The position numbers were made by a program, and so were the translations under genes. The notes below the pieces were generated by a model. The model made no database searches, was not told the origin of the DNA, and saw nothing but the letters and a program-made list of their open reading frames with translations. Positions 11,173-22,512 of a stretch of DNA of 64,000 bases are shown here, in pieces. Source of the stretch: Aedes albopictus (lineage: Eukaryota > Arthropoda > Insecta > Diptera > Culicidae); assembly GCF_035046485.1 (NCBI RefSeq), contig NC_085136.1:82415734-82479733 (forward strand), in the 5' to 3' direction. Position 1 is the stretch's first letter; every line of letters begins with the position of its first letter.

Positions 11173-11616
11173 AACAGAACTATAAGAACAGACAGAACAG
11201 ACAGAACTGACAGAACAGATAGAACAGACAAAACAGACAGAACAGACAGAACAGACAGAACAAACAAAACAGACAGAACAGACAGAACAGACAGATTTTT
11301 TTTTGTGTATTTTAACTTAGATGCTAATTCTACACTCAAGAGAACAGACAGAGCAGACAGAACAAACAAAACAGACAGAACAGACAGAACAGACAGAACA
11401 GACAGAACAGACAGAACAGACAGAACAGACAGAACAGACAGAACAGACAGAACAGACAGAACAGACAGAACAGACAGAACAGACAGAACAGACAGAACAG
11501 ACAGAACAGACAGAACAGACAGAACAGACAGAACAGACAGAACAGACAGAACAGACAGAACAGACAGAACAGACAGAACAGACAGAATAGACAGAACAGA
11601 CAGAACAGACAGAATA
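11173..11616 (-). repeat. 9-bp minisatellite, inverted copy (AGAACAGAC)n
   Basis: This is the exact complement of the CTGTTCTGT unit at 5994-7022, about 45 copies, joined directly to the decayed end of the 11-mer array on the left (through GATTAAACAGAACTATAAG) and to the inverted 11-mer array on the right (AATAAACAATCC). It is interrupted at 11296-11340 by a short retro-insertion. Confidence 0.95.
11296..11340 (-). mobile_element. 45-bp retro-insertion inside the 9-mer array
   Basis: Read on the minus strand it is TTGAGTGTAGAATTAGCATC, then TAAGTTAAAATACAC and an A-run. The same sequence with small differences is the 55-bp insertion at 40389-40443, which carries a clear target duplication. 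Here the duplication cannot be told apart from the surrounding repeat. Confidence 0.65.
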
Positions 11617-12800
11617 AACAATCCAAATCCAATCCAAATCCAATCCAAATCCAGTCCAAATCTAATCCAAATCCAAACCAAATCCAAATCCAATCCAAAT
11701 CCAATCCAAATTCAATCCAAATCCAATCCAAATCCAATCCAAATCCAATCCAAATCCAATCCAAATCCAATCCAAATCCAATCCAAATCCAATCCAAATC
11801 CAATCCAAATCCAATCCAAATCCAATCCAAATCCAATCCAAATCCAATCCAAATCCAATCCAAATCCAATCCAAATCCAATCCAAATCCAATCCAAATCC
11901 AATCCAAATCCAATCCAAATCCAATCCAAATCCAATCCAAATCCAACCCAAAACCAATCCAAATCCAATCCAAATCCAATCCAAATCCAATCCAAATCCA
12001 ATCCAAATCCAATCCAAATCCAATCCAAATCCAATCCAAATCCAATCCAAATCCAATCCAAATCCAATCCAAATCCAATCCAAATCCAATCCAAATCCAA
12101 TCCAAATCCAATCCAAATCCAATCCAAATCCAATCCAAATCCAATCCAAATCCAATCCAAATCCAATCCAAATCCAATCCAAATCCAATCCAAACCCAAT
12201 CCAAATCCAATCCAAATCCAATCCAAATCCAATCCAAACCCAATCCAAATCCAATCCAAATCCAATCCAAATCCAATCCAAATCCAATCCAAATCCAATC
12301 CAAATCCAATCCAAATCCAATCCAAATCCAATCCAAATCCAATCCAAATCCAATCCAAATCCAATCCAAATCCAATCCGAATCCAATCCAAATCCAATCC
12401 AAATCCAATCCAAATCCAATCCAAATCCAATCCAAATCCAATCCAAATCCAATCCAAATCCAATCCAAATCCAATCCAAATCCAATCCAAATCCAATCCA
12501 AATCCAATCCAAATCCAATCCAAATCCAATCCAAATCCAATCCAAATCCAATCCAAATCCAATCCAAATCCAATCCAAATCCAATCCAAATCCAATCCAA
12601 ATCCAATCCAAATCCAATCCAAATCCAATCCAAATCCAATCCAAATCCAATCCAAATCCAATCCAAATCCAATCCAAATCCAATCCAAATCCAATCCAAA
12701 TCCAATCCAAATCCAATCCAAATCCAATCCAAATCCAATCCAAATCCAATCCAAATCCAATCCAAATCCAATCCAAATCCAATCCAAATTCAATTCCAAT
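11617..12800 (-). repeat. 11-bp minisatellite, inverted copy (AATCCAAATCC)n
   Basis: About 1.18 kb, about 107 units, the complement of the array at 8664-11169. Variants occur near 11655-11710, 11944, 12192, 12237, 12379 and at the right edge. With the plus-oriented array it forms an inverted repeat with arms of at least 1.1 kb around a spacer of about 450 bp. Confidence 0.96.
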
Positions 12801-12876
12801 TCAAAATCTTCAATGAAGTTCAGCTCAATTTCGTTAACTAAACAACAACAAGTGGAAGTACCACAGTCAAAAAGTG

Positions 12877-13340
12877 CTTGGTCAGTTCCAACATATCTAA
12901 ATACGAAGGTAAGATATTCCCGTAAATGTCAATAACGAGACCCACTAACACATCTGCGTTAGTTATGAAAAGTTTGTGATTTTACTCTAGAATGTCATTA
13001 TTTCTGCAAACTTTGTAAAGTTTTATTAGTTTGAACGTTTCTAAATGCTGTAAAACTATGTTTAGAACCAATTAAAAAAATGTTGTCATTGATTTTCAAA
13101 TGGCGATATTTTCTGATTTATTGTATGGAAGTCACTTTTTATCTAGTGAGATGCCTTTTAATAATTGCCTCAATGATGTGAGAGCCTAATTTCTCATAAA
13201 AGTTTGCTAAATAGTGATGCGCCCATACAAATCTGCACAAATTTCATAACTATTTTTTGCTTTTTTCCTTTTCTCACTAATACATGAATAATAGTTGGAG
13301 TATATTACCTTGATATTTAGATACGTTGGGTCAGTTCAAG
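12877..13340. mobile_element. MITE with about 40-bp imperfect inverted ends
   Basis: The left end CTTGGTCAGTTCCAACATAT and the right end read inward, CTTGAACTGACCCAACGTAT, both continue as CTAAATA..AAGGTAA. The internal 380 bp is AT-rich and non-coding. No clear target duplication. Confidence 0.6.
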
Positions 13341-14460
13341 AGAAAGCTCTTCTGGTGCTACGATACATACTTTATGACTATTCTGCAACATGCCATTCCG
13401 ATTCGGTAAAAGTTTCTAAGGTCAAACGTGATAACGTCATGCTGAACGTTTAGTTTTCAAATGGTACAACGGTGAAATCGCTGATTTGTTACAACTTCTA
13501 CGTAGGGATCCATGCTTGAAACGTACAGATAATGGGTACATGAGTACGCCCAAAACAGCTTTCAATCCAGCAGCTTCAGACCATATCCATGACACAAAAT
13601 CCGAAAAGTTAGCGAACTAATTTCACCTATCGCCAAACACATATGTTCCGGACTTCCACCTCGCAAGGTCCTGTGTCCCTGGACGTTGCGTTTCCTCTTC
13701 TTCAGCTTTCGGACCATTAATCATCGCACGTTGCGATAGCTTTTTGACAGATTTTTACTGGGATTTGGACCGGGGGTCACGTTCAGGAAATAAATAACCT
13801 CCGAAGTTTGGTAATAGTTTGTGCCGCACCTTCCGCTTTCCACAGTAACTGACGACGCTGATCCCGACGTCGGCTGTGGCGGCGGTCATCTATGGGTGGG
13901 TGGGTGTGTAGCTGCTGTCCAAGTTGTTATTGCTGTTTTCCATCGATTATTGGTTACTGATATGGGGCAGTCTGTGCGAAAGGGGTTTGTTGCTCGAAAA
14001 GTTATTAGTAGAGAAATAAATCACTGCATTCCAACAGTTGGTGGGGGTACGGGTTTAATAATCCGACTGGTTCGAGCTGTTTATTTGGTGCTTGTAGATT
14101 TATTGCATTCCCATTAGTTTAGTACGTGACATGAATTTAAAGTGAAGACTTGGAAAGCCTAAATCTCTAAAGTGGAACAGCAATTAATCTTGTCGAAAAT
14201 GGACAACCATTTCACAAAAATACCCCTAAATTTTAGCATGAGCTTGTGCAGACACAGTGATATATACGACGAGTTGTGGACATCGTCCCACATTGGCCTG
14301 CAATCTGACGTAGCAGCCGTCATTCTTGCCTAAAACAGAAAATCAGCAACAATCACTCACTGAAGATAACTGTTAATCTCAAGTAAATATCTCAATGCTT
14401 TCTGGGCCAAATGTAGATGATCTGGTGATACTCAGCTAGCAACTACACTACTACCCAGCT
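13341..14460. other. Unassigned DNA
   Basis: No recognised repeat ends or domains. A 98-codon frame at 13821-14117 has no recognisable motif and is not supported as a gene. Confidence 0.4.
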
Positions 14461-14461
14461 C

Positions 14462-17450
14462 ATTTTCATTTATTTAGTTCACATCAAATTCATGATAATA
14501 CTGAATCAACAATTTGCCGCCATAATACTCGATTTGCAGCTGCAGCTCTCCATCCTCGGTCACGCCCAACACTCGCCAGATCACGCTCCACCTGATCCGC
14601 CCATCGTGCTCTCTGCGCTCCACGCCTTCTTGTACCAACCGGATGGTTAGCAAACACCAACTTTGCAGGGTTGTTGTCCGGCATTCTTGCAACATGCCCT
14701 GCCCACCGTATCCTTCCAGCTTTGGCCACTTTCTGGATACTGTGTTCGCCGTAAAGTGCAGCGAGCTCGTGGTTCATCCTTCTCCGCCACACACCGTTCT
14801 CCTGCACACCGCCGAAGATCGTCCTTAGCACCCGTCGCTCGAAAACTCCGAGTGCTTGCAGGTCCTCCTCGAGCATCGTCCATGTCTCGTGTCCGTAGAG
14901 AACCACCGGTCTTATTAACGTCTTGTACATGGTACATTTGGTGCGGGGGTGAATCTTTTTTGACCGCAATTTCTTCTGGAGCCCATAGTAGGCACGACTT
15001 CCACTGATGATGCGCGTCCGTATTTCACGGCTCACGTTATTGTCAGCCGTTAGCAAGGAACCGAGGTAGACGAATTCTTCTAACCCCTCGAAAGTATCCC
15101 CGTCTATCGTAACATTGCTGCCAAGGCTTGTCCTGTCTCGCTCAGTCCCACCTACCAGCATGTACTTTGTCTTAGCCGCATTCACCACCAGTCCGACCTT
15201 TGCTGCTTCACGTTTCAGGCGGGTGTACTGTTCTGCCACCGTTCCAAATGTTCTGGCAATAATATCCATGTCATCCGCAAAACAGACAAATTGGCTGGAT
15301 TTCGTAAAGATCGTACCCCGGCTGGTGAGCCCGGCTCGTCGCATAACACCTTCCAGGGCGATGTTGAATAGTAGGCAGGAAAGTCCATCACCTTGTCGTA
15401 GTCCCCGTCGAGATTCAAATGAACTGGATAGTTCACCCGAAATCCTTACGCTGTTCTGCACACCGTCCATCGTTGCTCTTATCAGTCTAGTCAGCTTCCC
15501 GGGAAAGCTGTTTCGCGTCCATAATTTTCCATAGCTCTGTGCGGTCGATACTGTCGTATGCCGCTTTGAAGTCGATGAACAGGTGATGCGATGGGACCTG
15601 GTATTCACGGCATTTCTGGAGGATTTGCCGTACGGTGAAGATCTGGTCCGTTGTCGACCGGCCGTCGATGAAACCGGCTTGGTAACTTCCCACGAAATCA
15701 TTTACTTTAGGTGAAAGACGACGGAAGATGATCTGGGATAGCACTTTGTAGGCGGCATTCAAAACGGTGATCGCTCGAAAGTTCTCACACATTAACTTGT
15801 CGCCTTTCTTGTGGATGGAACAGATTATCCCTTCCTTCCACTCCTCCGGTAGCTGTTCGGTTTCCCAGATCTTGACTACTAACTGGTGCAGACAGGTGGC
15901 CAACTTTTCCGGGCCCATATTGATGAGTTCTGCTGCGATACCGTCCTTACCAGCCGCTTTGTTGTTTTTGAGCTGGTGGATGGCATCCTTAACTTCCCTC
16001 AGCGTGGGAGTTGGTTCGTTCCCGTCCTCTGCTGCACCAACATAGTCATTTCCTCCTCTGCATTGGTCCTCCGTGCCTACATTCTCTTCGCCATTCAGGT
16101 GCTCGTCGAAGTGCTGCTTCCACCTTTCGATCACCTCACGTTTGTCCGTCAGGAGGCTCCCTTCCTTATCCCTGCATATTTCGGCTTGCGGCACGTAGCA
16201 TTTGCGGGATGCGTTGAGCTTCTGGTAGAACTTGCGTGTTTCCTGTGAACGGCACAGCAGTTCCATTTCCTCGCACTCCGCTTCTTCCAGGCGGCGCTTT
16301 TTCTCCCGGAAGAGACGGGTCTGCTGCTTCCGCTTCTGTCTGTATCGCTCCACATTCTGTCGGGTTCCATGCTGCAGCATTACCGCCCGCGCTGCATCCT
16401 TCTCCTCCAGAACCGCTCTGCACTCCTCGTCGAACCAATCGTTTCGTCGACTCCGTTCTACGTACCCGATAGTGCTCTCGGCTGCGTTGTTGATGGCTGC
16501 TTTCATTGTACTCCAGCAGTCCTCTAGAGGGGCCACATCGAGCACACCCTCGTCCGGCAACGCTGCCTCGAGATTCTGCGCGTATGCGGTTGCTTCAGTC
16601 GCTCTAGATCGTACCGGGGCGGCCGCCGGTAATGTACGTTGTTAATAACGGAGAGTTTTGGGCGCAGTTTAACCATCACCAGGTAGTGATCGGAGTCGAT
16701 ATTAGCGCCACGATAGGTCCTGACGTCGATAATGTCGGAGAAGTGCCGTCCATCAATCAGAACGTGGTCGATTTGCGATTGCGTTTGTTGTGGTGATCTC
16801 CAGGTGTAACGATAAGGGAGGCTGTGCTGGAAGAAGGTGCTACGAATGGCCATGTTCTTGGAGGCGGCGAAATCGATGAGGCGTAGGCCATTTTCGTTCG
16901 TCAGCTGGTGGGCGCTGAACTTTCCAATCGTCGGTCTGAATTCCTCCTCCTGGCCTACCTGAGCGTTTAGATCCCCTATGATGATCTTGACGTCGTGGTT
17001 TGGGCAGCGGTCGTACTCGCGTTCGAGCTGCGCGTAAAATGCGTCTTTGTCATCATCAGTGCTTCCGGAGTGAGGGCTGTGCACGTTTATTATGCTAATG
17101 TTGAAGAATCGGCCCTTGATCCTCAACCTGCACATTCTTTCGTCGATCGGCCACCAACCGATCACGCGCCTCTGCATGTCGCCCATCACTATAAAAGCTG
17201 TTCCCAGCTCACGTGTGTTGCCGCAACTCTGGTAGATGGTATGATTACCTCTAAACGTTCGCACCATAGATCCTGTCCAACACACCTCCTGCAGCGCTAC
17301 GATTCCGAACCCGCGGTCCTTCAGTATATCGGCGAGTATACGGGTGCTCCCGATGAAGTTGAGAGATCTGCAGTTCCACGTACCGAGCTTCCAATCGCAA
17401 GTCCCTTTTCGTCGCTACCCAGCTACGGGCGGTCAATCAAACTATAGCTC
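14462..17450 (-). mobile_element. Nearly full-length RTE-type non-LTR retrotransposon
   Basis: It holds an endonuclease plus reverse transcriptase reading frame (listed separately) on the minus strand. The 3' end, just past the stop at 14490, is short and AT-rich with AAATAAATGAAAATG-like sequence (14460-14485), the simple tail style of RTE elements. The 5' boundary is uncertain, near 17450, where coding similarity stops. Confidence 0.85.
14490..17414 (-). pseudogene. RTE-type ORF2: AP endonuclease plus reverse transcriptase, two frameshifts
   Basis: The conceptual protein of about 970 residues makes and inserts DNA copies of its own RNA. It starts after an in-frame TAG at 17415-17417 with DWKLGTWNCRSLN, the usual N-terminus of APE-type endonucleases. 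Endonuclease motifs follow: ALQEVCWTG, IIIGDLNAQVG, RYTWRSP, QIDHVLID and DSDHYLVMV (to about 16650). The linker is highly charged (EEKDAARAVML, KRRLEEAECEE). RT motifs are KAAGKDGIAAELI, NFRAITVLNAAYKVLSQ, QAGFIDGRSTTDQIF, FIDFKAAYDSID, GLRQGDGLSCLLFN and the catalytic FADD (about 15268-15281). The C-terminus carries WAGHVARMPDNNPAKL, typical of RTE/BovB-like proteins. A one-base loss near 16592 and a one-base gain near 15515 break the frame; otherwise the coding sequence is strikingly clean, so the copy is young but inactive. The family name is not assigned. Confidence 0.93.
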
Positions 17451-18590
17451 GAGCTCTAGCAAATATATATTTTTCAGGAAAATGCCTCGGCATATGCCAA
17501 AACCATAAATAAATAAAATCATTTCCCATATGGTCCATTTAGGCCACATCAGTGACAACAACCCACATACCAAACCATTAAGCCAGAAACTCTGGCAATA
17601 TGCAAAATCAAACGTTGACGAGCATTACCGCTCGAAACCGATACTCACATAAAACCACACTAAATCCTGCTGCAATTAGAGCAGAAAGCCCATTGGCATC
17701 ACATTGGGACGCCAGAGCCAGACCACATCCAAGTGTTATTCCACCGCACAGCATCCCAGCCACTGCTGAAGATGATTATGGGTTTTGGACGCCATCAACC
17801 AACCCATATCCCATTTGCTTGCCACGGGGCAGATGATGGAACCGAAACCGATGGAACCGGCCGGCATTATTGGTATTCATCCATGTCGGCTGGTTGCGGC
17901 GAAATTCTGTCTATCAGAGCAAAAATCTTGAAATATGAAGTGCAATTTTGCCGTCACCACCACCGCACAGCCAGTACCTTGAGCCAAAAGAATAACCCAC
18001 AACTCGCGCATCAGCTATGATTGATGTACCACACGCGCTGCCATGCCATATTGGGACAGCTATGCAAAAACTTCATAATATGATATTGTTACACAATTCT
18101 GGTAAAAATCAACAACGAAAGCATCCTACTGCTGTCGTATTCGCGAAAAGCGCTCTATTTCGCCAGAATATGGGAACTTTGCATGCACTGGATCGTGTGT
18201 GGTGTGGTTTGTGTCTATAAATTCACACCACACAGGAGTGGGACAGAATAACCGGTCGTGGTCTGAGCGTATTGCTGTCATTCGAAAGGATATGCTCACG
18301 TCAAATTTATAAAGAAACGTCCATGGAGTTTTATGTCCAGGTCAAACTTCCGAAACAAAGACATCCAAGACAATAATAAATTTGCAAGCTGGGAGATGGC
18401 ATGCTTAACTTCTCTCACCTTCAAAGACTTACATTCCTGTTCCAAATTCACATCCTTGATCCCCTAGCCTATATATTCCTCGCCGTTCAGGTTCAGTAAT
18501 GTTGCATTCTCTCCGTGCTCCTCGTCTAACCAATTATTCCGTCAATGGTCTTCACTATGTTATTACACTAAAACCTTTTCTTATGTACTT
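17451..18590. other. Unassigned DNA
   Basis: No repeat ends or coding domains recognised. Short open frames at 17600-18220 lack any identifiable motif. Confidence 0.4.
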
Positions 18591-18594
18591 TCAA

Positions 18595-18707
18595 CCCGGG
18601 AGCGGTCACGTCGTGTACTGAGTACACGCACCATGAAAAACACGCTTGTGGAACACAACGTGAGCGTGGTGTCGCTGAGGGTGGCCGAAGACGCGGCTGC
18701 TCGAGGG
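18595..18707 (+). mobile_element. 113-bp piggyBac-like MITE
   Basis: Ends are CCCGGGAGCGGTCACGTC and, inward from the right, CCCTCGAGCAGCCGCGTC. The flanks are TCAA (18591-18594) and TTAA (18708-18711), consistent with a TTAA target with one later mutation. It contains the palindrome GTGTACTGAGTACAC at 18613-18627. A second copy, inverted, lies at 46736-46849 with intact CTAA duplications. TTAA targets and CCC termini are the signature of the piggyBac superfamily. Confidence 0.75.
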
Positions 18708-18739
18708 TTAATGTATGTACCTTTTTAATGCCTAGCATA

Positions 18740-19480
18740 AGAAACCTACCTGCCTAGGGGTGTTTATAGGGAAGAGCAAAGGGAGGTTGCAGGGGCATTT
18801 CAAGGGGTAGCGGGAGATCTCAGGAAAGTTTCCGGGGGTCTGAGAGGAGTTTCGAAGCCATTGCAGAGAGTTTTAGGTACGTTGCAGGAAAGTTTTCGGA
18901 GGTTTCCGAGGGTCTCACGTTAACGCATGGGCTCTGAGTGGGTCTTAAAGGGGTTTCGGAGGCATTTCAAGAAGTCTAAGAGCATTTTCAGAGGCGTTTT
19001 TGGTGGTTTCAGAGGATTTCAGGTGCATTATGGTGGCGGTTTCGAGGGTTTCAGAGGTTATTAGGTACGTTACATGTGGTCCTAGGGGATCTTAGGGGGA
19101 TTTAAGACGCATTTCAGGAAGTTTCAGAGTATTATCGGTAGGTTTCGGAGGCGTTACGCAGGGCCTTTCTGGGATTCCATGGGGTCTCGGGTGTGTTACA
19201 TGGGATCCAAGGGGGTTTTAGGGGGATTTCAGAGTCGTTTCAGGAAGTTTCACTCTGAAACTCTGTGAAATGACTCTGAAATGCCTTGACACGCCTTCTC
19301 TAACCCCTTGTAACGCCCTTCAAAGGCTCCTGAGATGCGCTGAATTGCCCTTAAAGCTCCATGAAATCCTCTTTATACTATTGAAATGCGCCTAAAATTC
19401 CCTGAAATGCTCCTGAAGCCCCTTGGAACCCCCTTGTTTGGGCTCTCTGCGAACTTTCTGGAAACCTCCTCAGCAATAAC
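18740..19480. repeat. Degenerate GGTTTCAG/GGGG array with strand switch
   Basis: About 740 bp of irregular short units such as GGTTTCAGAGG and AGGGGGTTTCAG. At about 19250 the sense flips to the complement (CCCTGAAATG, CTCCTGAAGCCCC). Non-coding. Confidence 0.75.
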
Positions 19481-19861
19481 TGTTCTCGCGAACTAGATTC
19501 CCTCATTAAAGTCCAAACTCAATTTTTGCACAAATTTCCCTCTTTTATGCCTTTTTTTTAATTTATGCACACCCAGCCAATGGCATAAAAAGGGGGTCCA
19601 ATTTACTGTCTGTTTTGACCGTCCAGTATACTTATCAGTCACTTAGAGTCCAATCGAATTGAAGTTTTTTGATAAAAAAAGAATACTAACAAAGTTATTT
19701 TCAACATAACGTTTCGCCCTATCTTATTTAGCTAGTCGTAAAACTGTGAAGATTATTTCTCAATTGGTGTAACTCGACAATTGTTTGAACAATACCCAGA
19801 TTTTTTGAAATTATTGTTTTAAATCGAACTCACGTAATTCTCGATCAGTCTTGTTGACATT
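19481..19861. other. Unassigned AT-rich DNA
   Basis: No features recognised. Confidence 0.35.
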
Positions 19862-20008
19862 CTTAAGCCTTAACCAGGCTGTGGATCGCCATATCGGAGA
19901 CGGTGGGTTCGATTCCCCTTCCAGTCGGAACAATTTTGTCGACATAGTGTGCTCAAAAGAATACTGAATTGAAGAGAGGCAGCAAGAATAATAAGAAGAA
20001 GAAGTAGA
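19862..20008 (+). mobile_element. Degenerate Feilai-like SINE
   Basis: The tRNA-like head is damaged, but the B-box region GGTGGGTTCGATTCCCC is clear. The body is shortened (AATTTTGTCGACATAGTGTG) and the end is the AAGAAGAAGAAGTAG tail also seen in the copy at 21757-22020. Confidence 0.75.
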
Positions 20009-20303
20009 TGTGAAAGGCGTTTTAGGGACAGGCTTGTAAACATTCGACACTTTTCACTACCTTCGTTTCGTTGCCGCGGTCGGGTGTCAGCTTGCTTTGT
20101 TTCATTCGAGCGCGACCGCTACCTCTTACACACAACACGAGCGGTAGAACGAAGATCAATAAACAAAAAAGTGGATCAAATCATCGTCATCTGACACGGT
20201 GACATTAGTCTAATTCCAGCTTTTCGCAAGATTTCAGCCAATTTTGATTAAGATTGGTATAATATTAGTTTATTCGTGTGTGATAAATCGATTACGACAC
20301 ATA

Positions 20304-21212
20304 GAGTAAAGTGGGGCAAAAGTTCGAGTGGGGCAAGAGTTTCTTTTGAAGTTTTTGAGCTCAATTCAAATTATTTCTTTCGGGTGTCAAGGTTGTTCGA
20401 ACCCTTTTTGAAAAAGGGTCTTTCACTCCAAAATTTATGAAAATTGATCAATATTTCGAAAAGTTATGACAAAATGTTGGTTTTTGATCAAAAAATTGTA
20501 ACATGCGGTGGTCCTTCCAACGCATGGAATGGAATTGTAATGAAATGTAATTCGATATTTTATTTTGGGGCGTAACTAGGTATATTTTGAAGATGCTTTA
20601 GCAAGTATAACTTTTTGCAAAAAAGATTTGGAAAACATATTTTACACATAGTGGGGCAAAAGTTCGAATTGTGGGGCAAAAGTTCGAGTCATGTGGCAAC
20701 TTTAGGTAAAAACCTAAAATTCTGCAAAATGTACATATTATCTCTAAGAGTGATGGAATTAGTGAGAAAACTCGGTTAAAGTTGAAAAAAATGTTGTTTT
20801 ATCTGAATTTGGCGGAAAACTACTAATTTTTGGTGTAGTAAATTTAACCCTGATTTGGGTAAAATCCAGATCGTATTTTAAAGTGTATTCCAGTTCTAAC
20901 ATCAAATATTATGTGGTTTCAGGTATTCCTATTACCAAAGTGTTAAAAGAGTGTCCTACGGTTAGCGAAATCCCACAAACACTAGATTCGAACTTTTGCC
21001 CCAGTGGTGGGGCAAGAGTTCGAATAAAACACACACATACAAAAAGTGTTGTAACTCAAAATTGAAAAGACATTTGGCGTAACTTTGTTCAGCAAAATTT
21101 TAGCTCATGGATGGTAGAATCACCACACGGTATTAATTTATTTTTATCTGCTTCGATTTTTTGAAATAAGTTGAATTTTCAACTAGGGTCGAACTTTTGC
21201 CCCACCTTACTC
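20304..21212. mobile_element. 909-bp TA-flanked element with GTGGGGCAAAAGTTCGA ends
   Basis: The termini are GAGTAAAGTGGGGCAAAAGT and, inward from the right, GAGTAAGGTGGGGCAAAAGT, each bordered by TA (20302-20303, 21213-21214). The same GTGGGGCAAAAGTTCGA motif recurs inside near 20327, 20652, 20672 and, inverted or direct, around 20995-21025. No transposase is visible; a 60-codon frame inside is not convincing. It is likely a non-autonomous DNA element with a TA target. Confidence 0.75.
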
Positions 21213-21756
21213 TACATTTACACAAAACAGCTCTCTTTATGGGAAAGACAGGAATAACAAAAACCGAACCATCTCCCGAAGACGCAATCGTGGTCAAGCG
21301 CATTCATTCGACATTTTTGTTCCGGAAAGTAGTTTGATCGCTTGTGTTGCGAATGTTGGAGACAAAGGCAGCCGAATATCGACAAAAAGGTGTCAAAGAC
21401 TGTGATCGCTAACAAGACTGTTTAGGGGATCTCAGGGAAATTTTGGGAAGAATCAGGTGTTCCAGAGAGTTTCAATAGTTTCAGATTGATTTCAGCAACA
21501 TTCCAAAAGCGTCTCATGAGGTTTTATGGGGCTACAGGGGCGTTTCTAAGAGGATTCAGGAATTATTGGAGCGTTCCAGGCGGTTCTATTGAGTTTCAGG
21601 GGGTCCCAAGGCCATTCCTGGGAATCACAGATGCGCTCAAAGAGTTTAATGAGGATTCAAGGGTGATCTAAAGGGTTTCAAGTGCATTCTTGTGGATTCG
21701 AATGAGTTTCGGGGGGTTTCAGGGAAGTTTCAGGGAGATTCAGAATGGAACCAGGA

Positions 21757-22020
21757 GTCTCCAGTTAGCCTAGTGGTTAAGGCTATGGATCGCCAATCCG
21801 GAGACGGCGGGTTCGATTCCCGTGCCGGTCGGGAACATTTTCTCGACTCCCTGGGCATAGTGTATCATTGTACTTGCCTTACAATATTCAAATTCATGCA
21901 ATGGCAGGCAAAGAAAGCCCTTCAATTAATAACTGTGGAAGTGCTCAAAGAACACTAGGTTGAAGCGAGGCAGGCCAAGTCCCAGTGGGGACGTCGAGCC
22001 ATAAAGAAGAAGAAGAAGTA
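21757..22020 (+). mobile_element. Feilai-like tRNA-derived SINE
   Basis: The tRNA-like head has an A box (TAGCCTAGTGGTTAAGG) and a B box (GGGTTCGATTCCC), the internal RNA polymerase III promoter. It is followed by the tRNA-unrelated body (GACTCCCTGGGCATAGTGTA, TTCATGCAATGGCAGGCAAA, GGAAGTGCTCAAAGAACAC) and the AAGAAGAAGAAGTAG tail. It resembles the Feilai SINE of Aedes aegypti as I recall it. It appears full length and depends on a LINE for mobility. Confidence 0.85.
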
Positions 22021-22512
22021 GGGGATCCATGGGGCGTTGCAGGTGTGTTCCAGGCGTATTCCAAGACGTTTCAGGGGGTTTCAGGAGCGTTGCAGAAGAC
22101 TTTTGAGAGATTCAGGGGAGTTCCAGGTTGTTTCAGGTGGTTCAGAGACATTCCAAGGTTTTCTATGGATCTCAGGAGGCTTCAGAGAGTGGTCCAGAGG
22201 TTTCCGGGGTATCAGGAAGTTTCAGGGGTGTTCCAGGGGCAATTCAGGGAGCTCAGGGTTTTTCAGGAGCAATCTCTCTTTCTCTCAGAGAATTTAGGGG
22301 AGTTTTAGGTGGTATAACTGATTTTCAAAGTATTCTAAGGGGTATTGGGGAGTCTCAGGAAGTGTGAAGTGTTCCAGAGAGTTTCAAGGGTTTCAGATTG
22401 ATTTCAGGAACGTTACAAAACCGTTACATAGGGTTACAGAGGCGTTCCGGGTGATTTAAGGTTGTTTCAAGAGGTTCATAAGTTTTCAGATGTGTTTCAA
22501 AGGCGTTATAGG

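Noticed and set aside
5994..12800. CRISPR array
   Set aside because: The repeats are contiguous with no unique spacers, and there are no cas-like genes; the sequence is eukaryotic.
8590..12816. Open frames up to 806 codons with DLDWIWIGFGL or SKSNPNPIQIQ repeats
   Set aside because: The 11-bp unit is open in all six frames. Start and end points follow array edges, with no promoter, splice or domain evidence.
21757..21835. True tRNA gene (also at 42751 and 43211)
   Set aside because: The A and B boxes belong to SINE heads followed by SINE bodies and tails. The heads lack a convincing full cloverleaf, and two of the insertions (42751, 43211) show target duplications.
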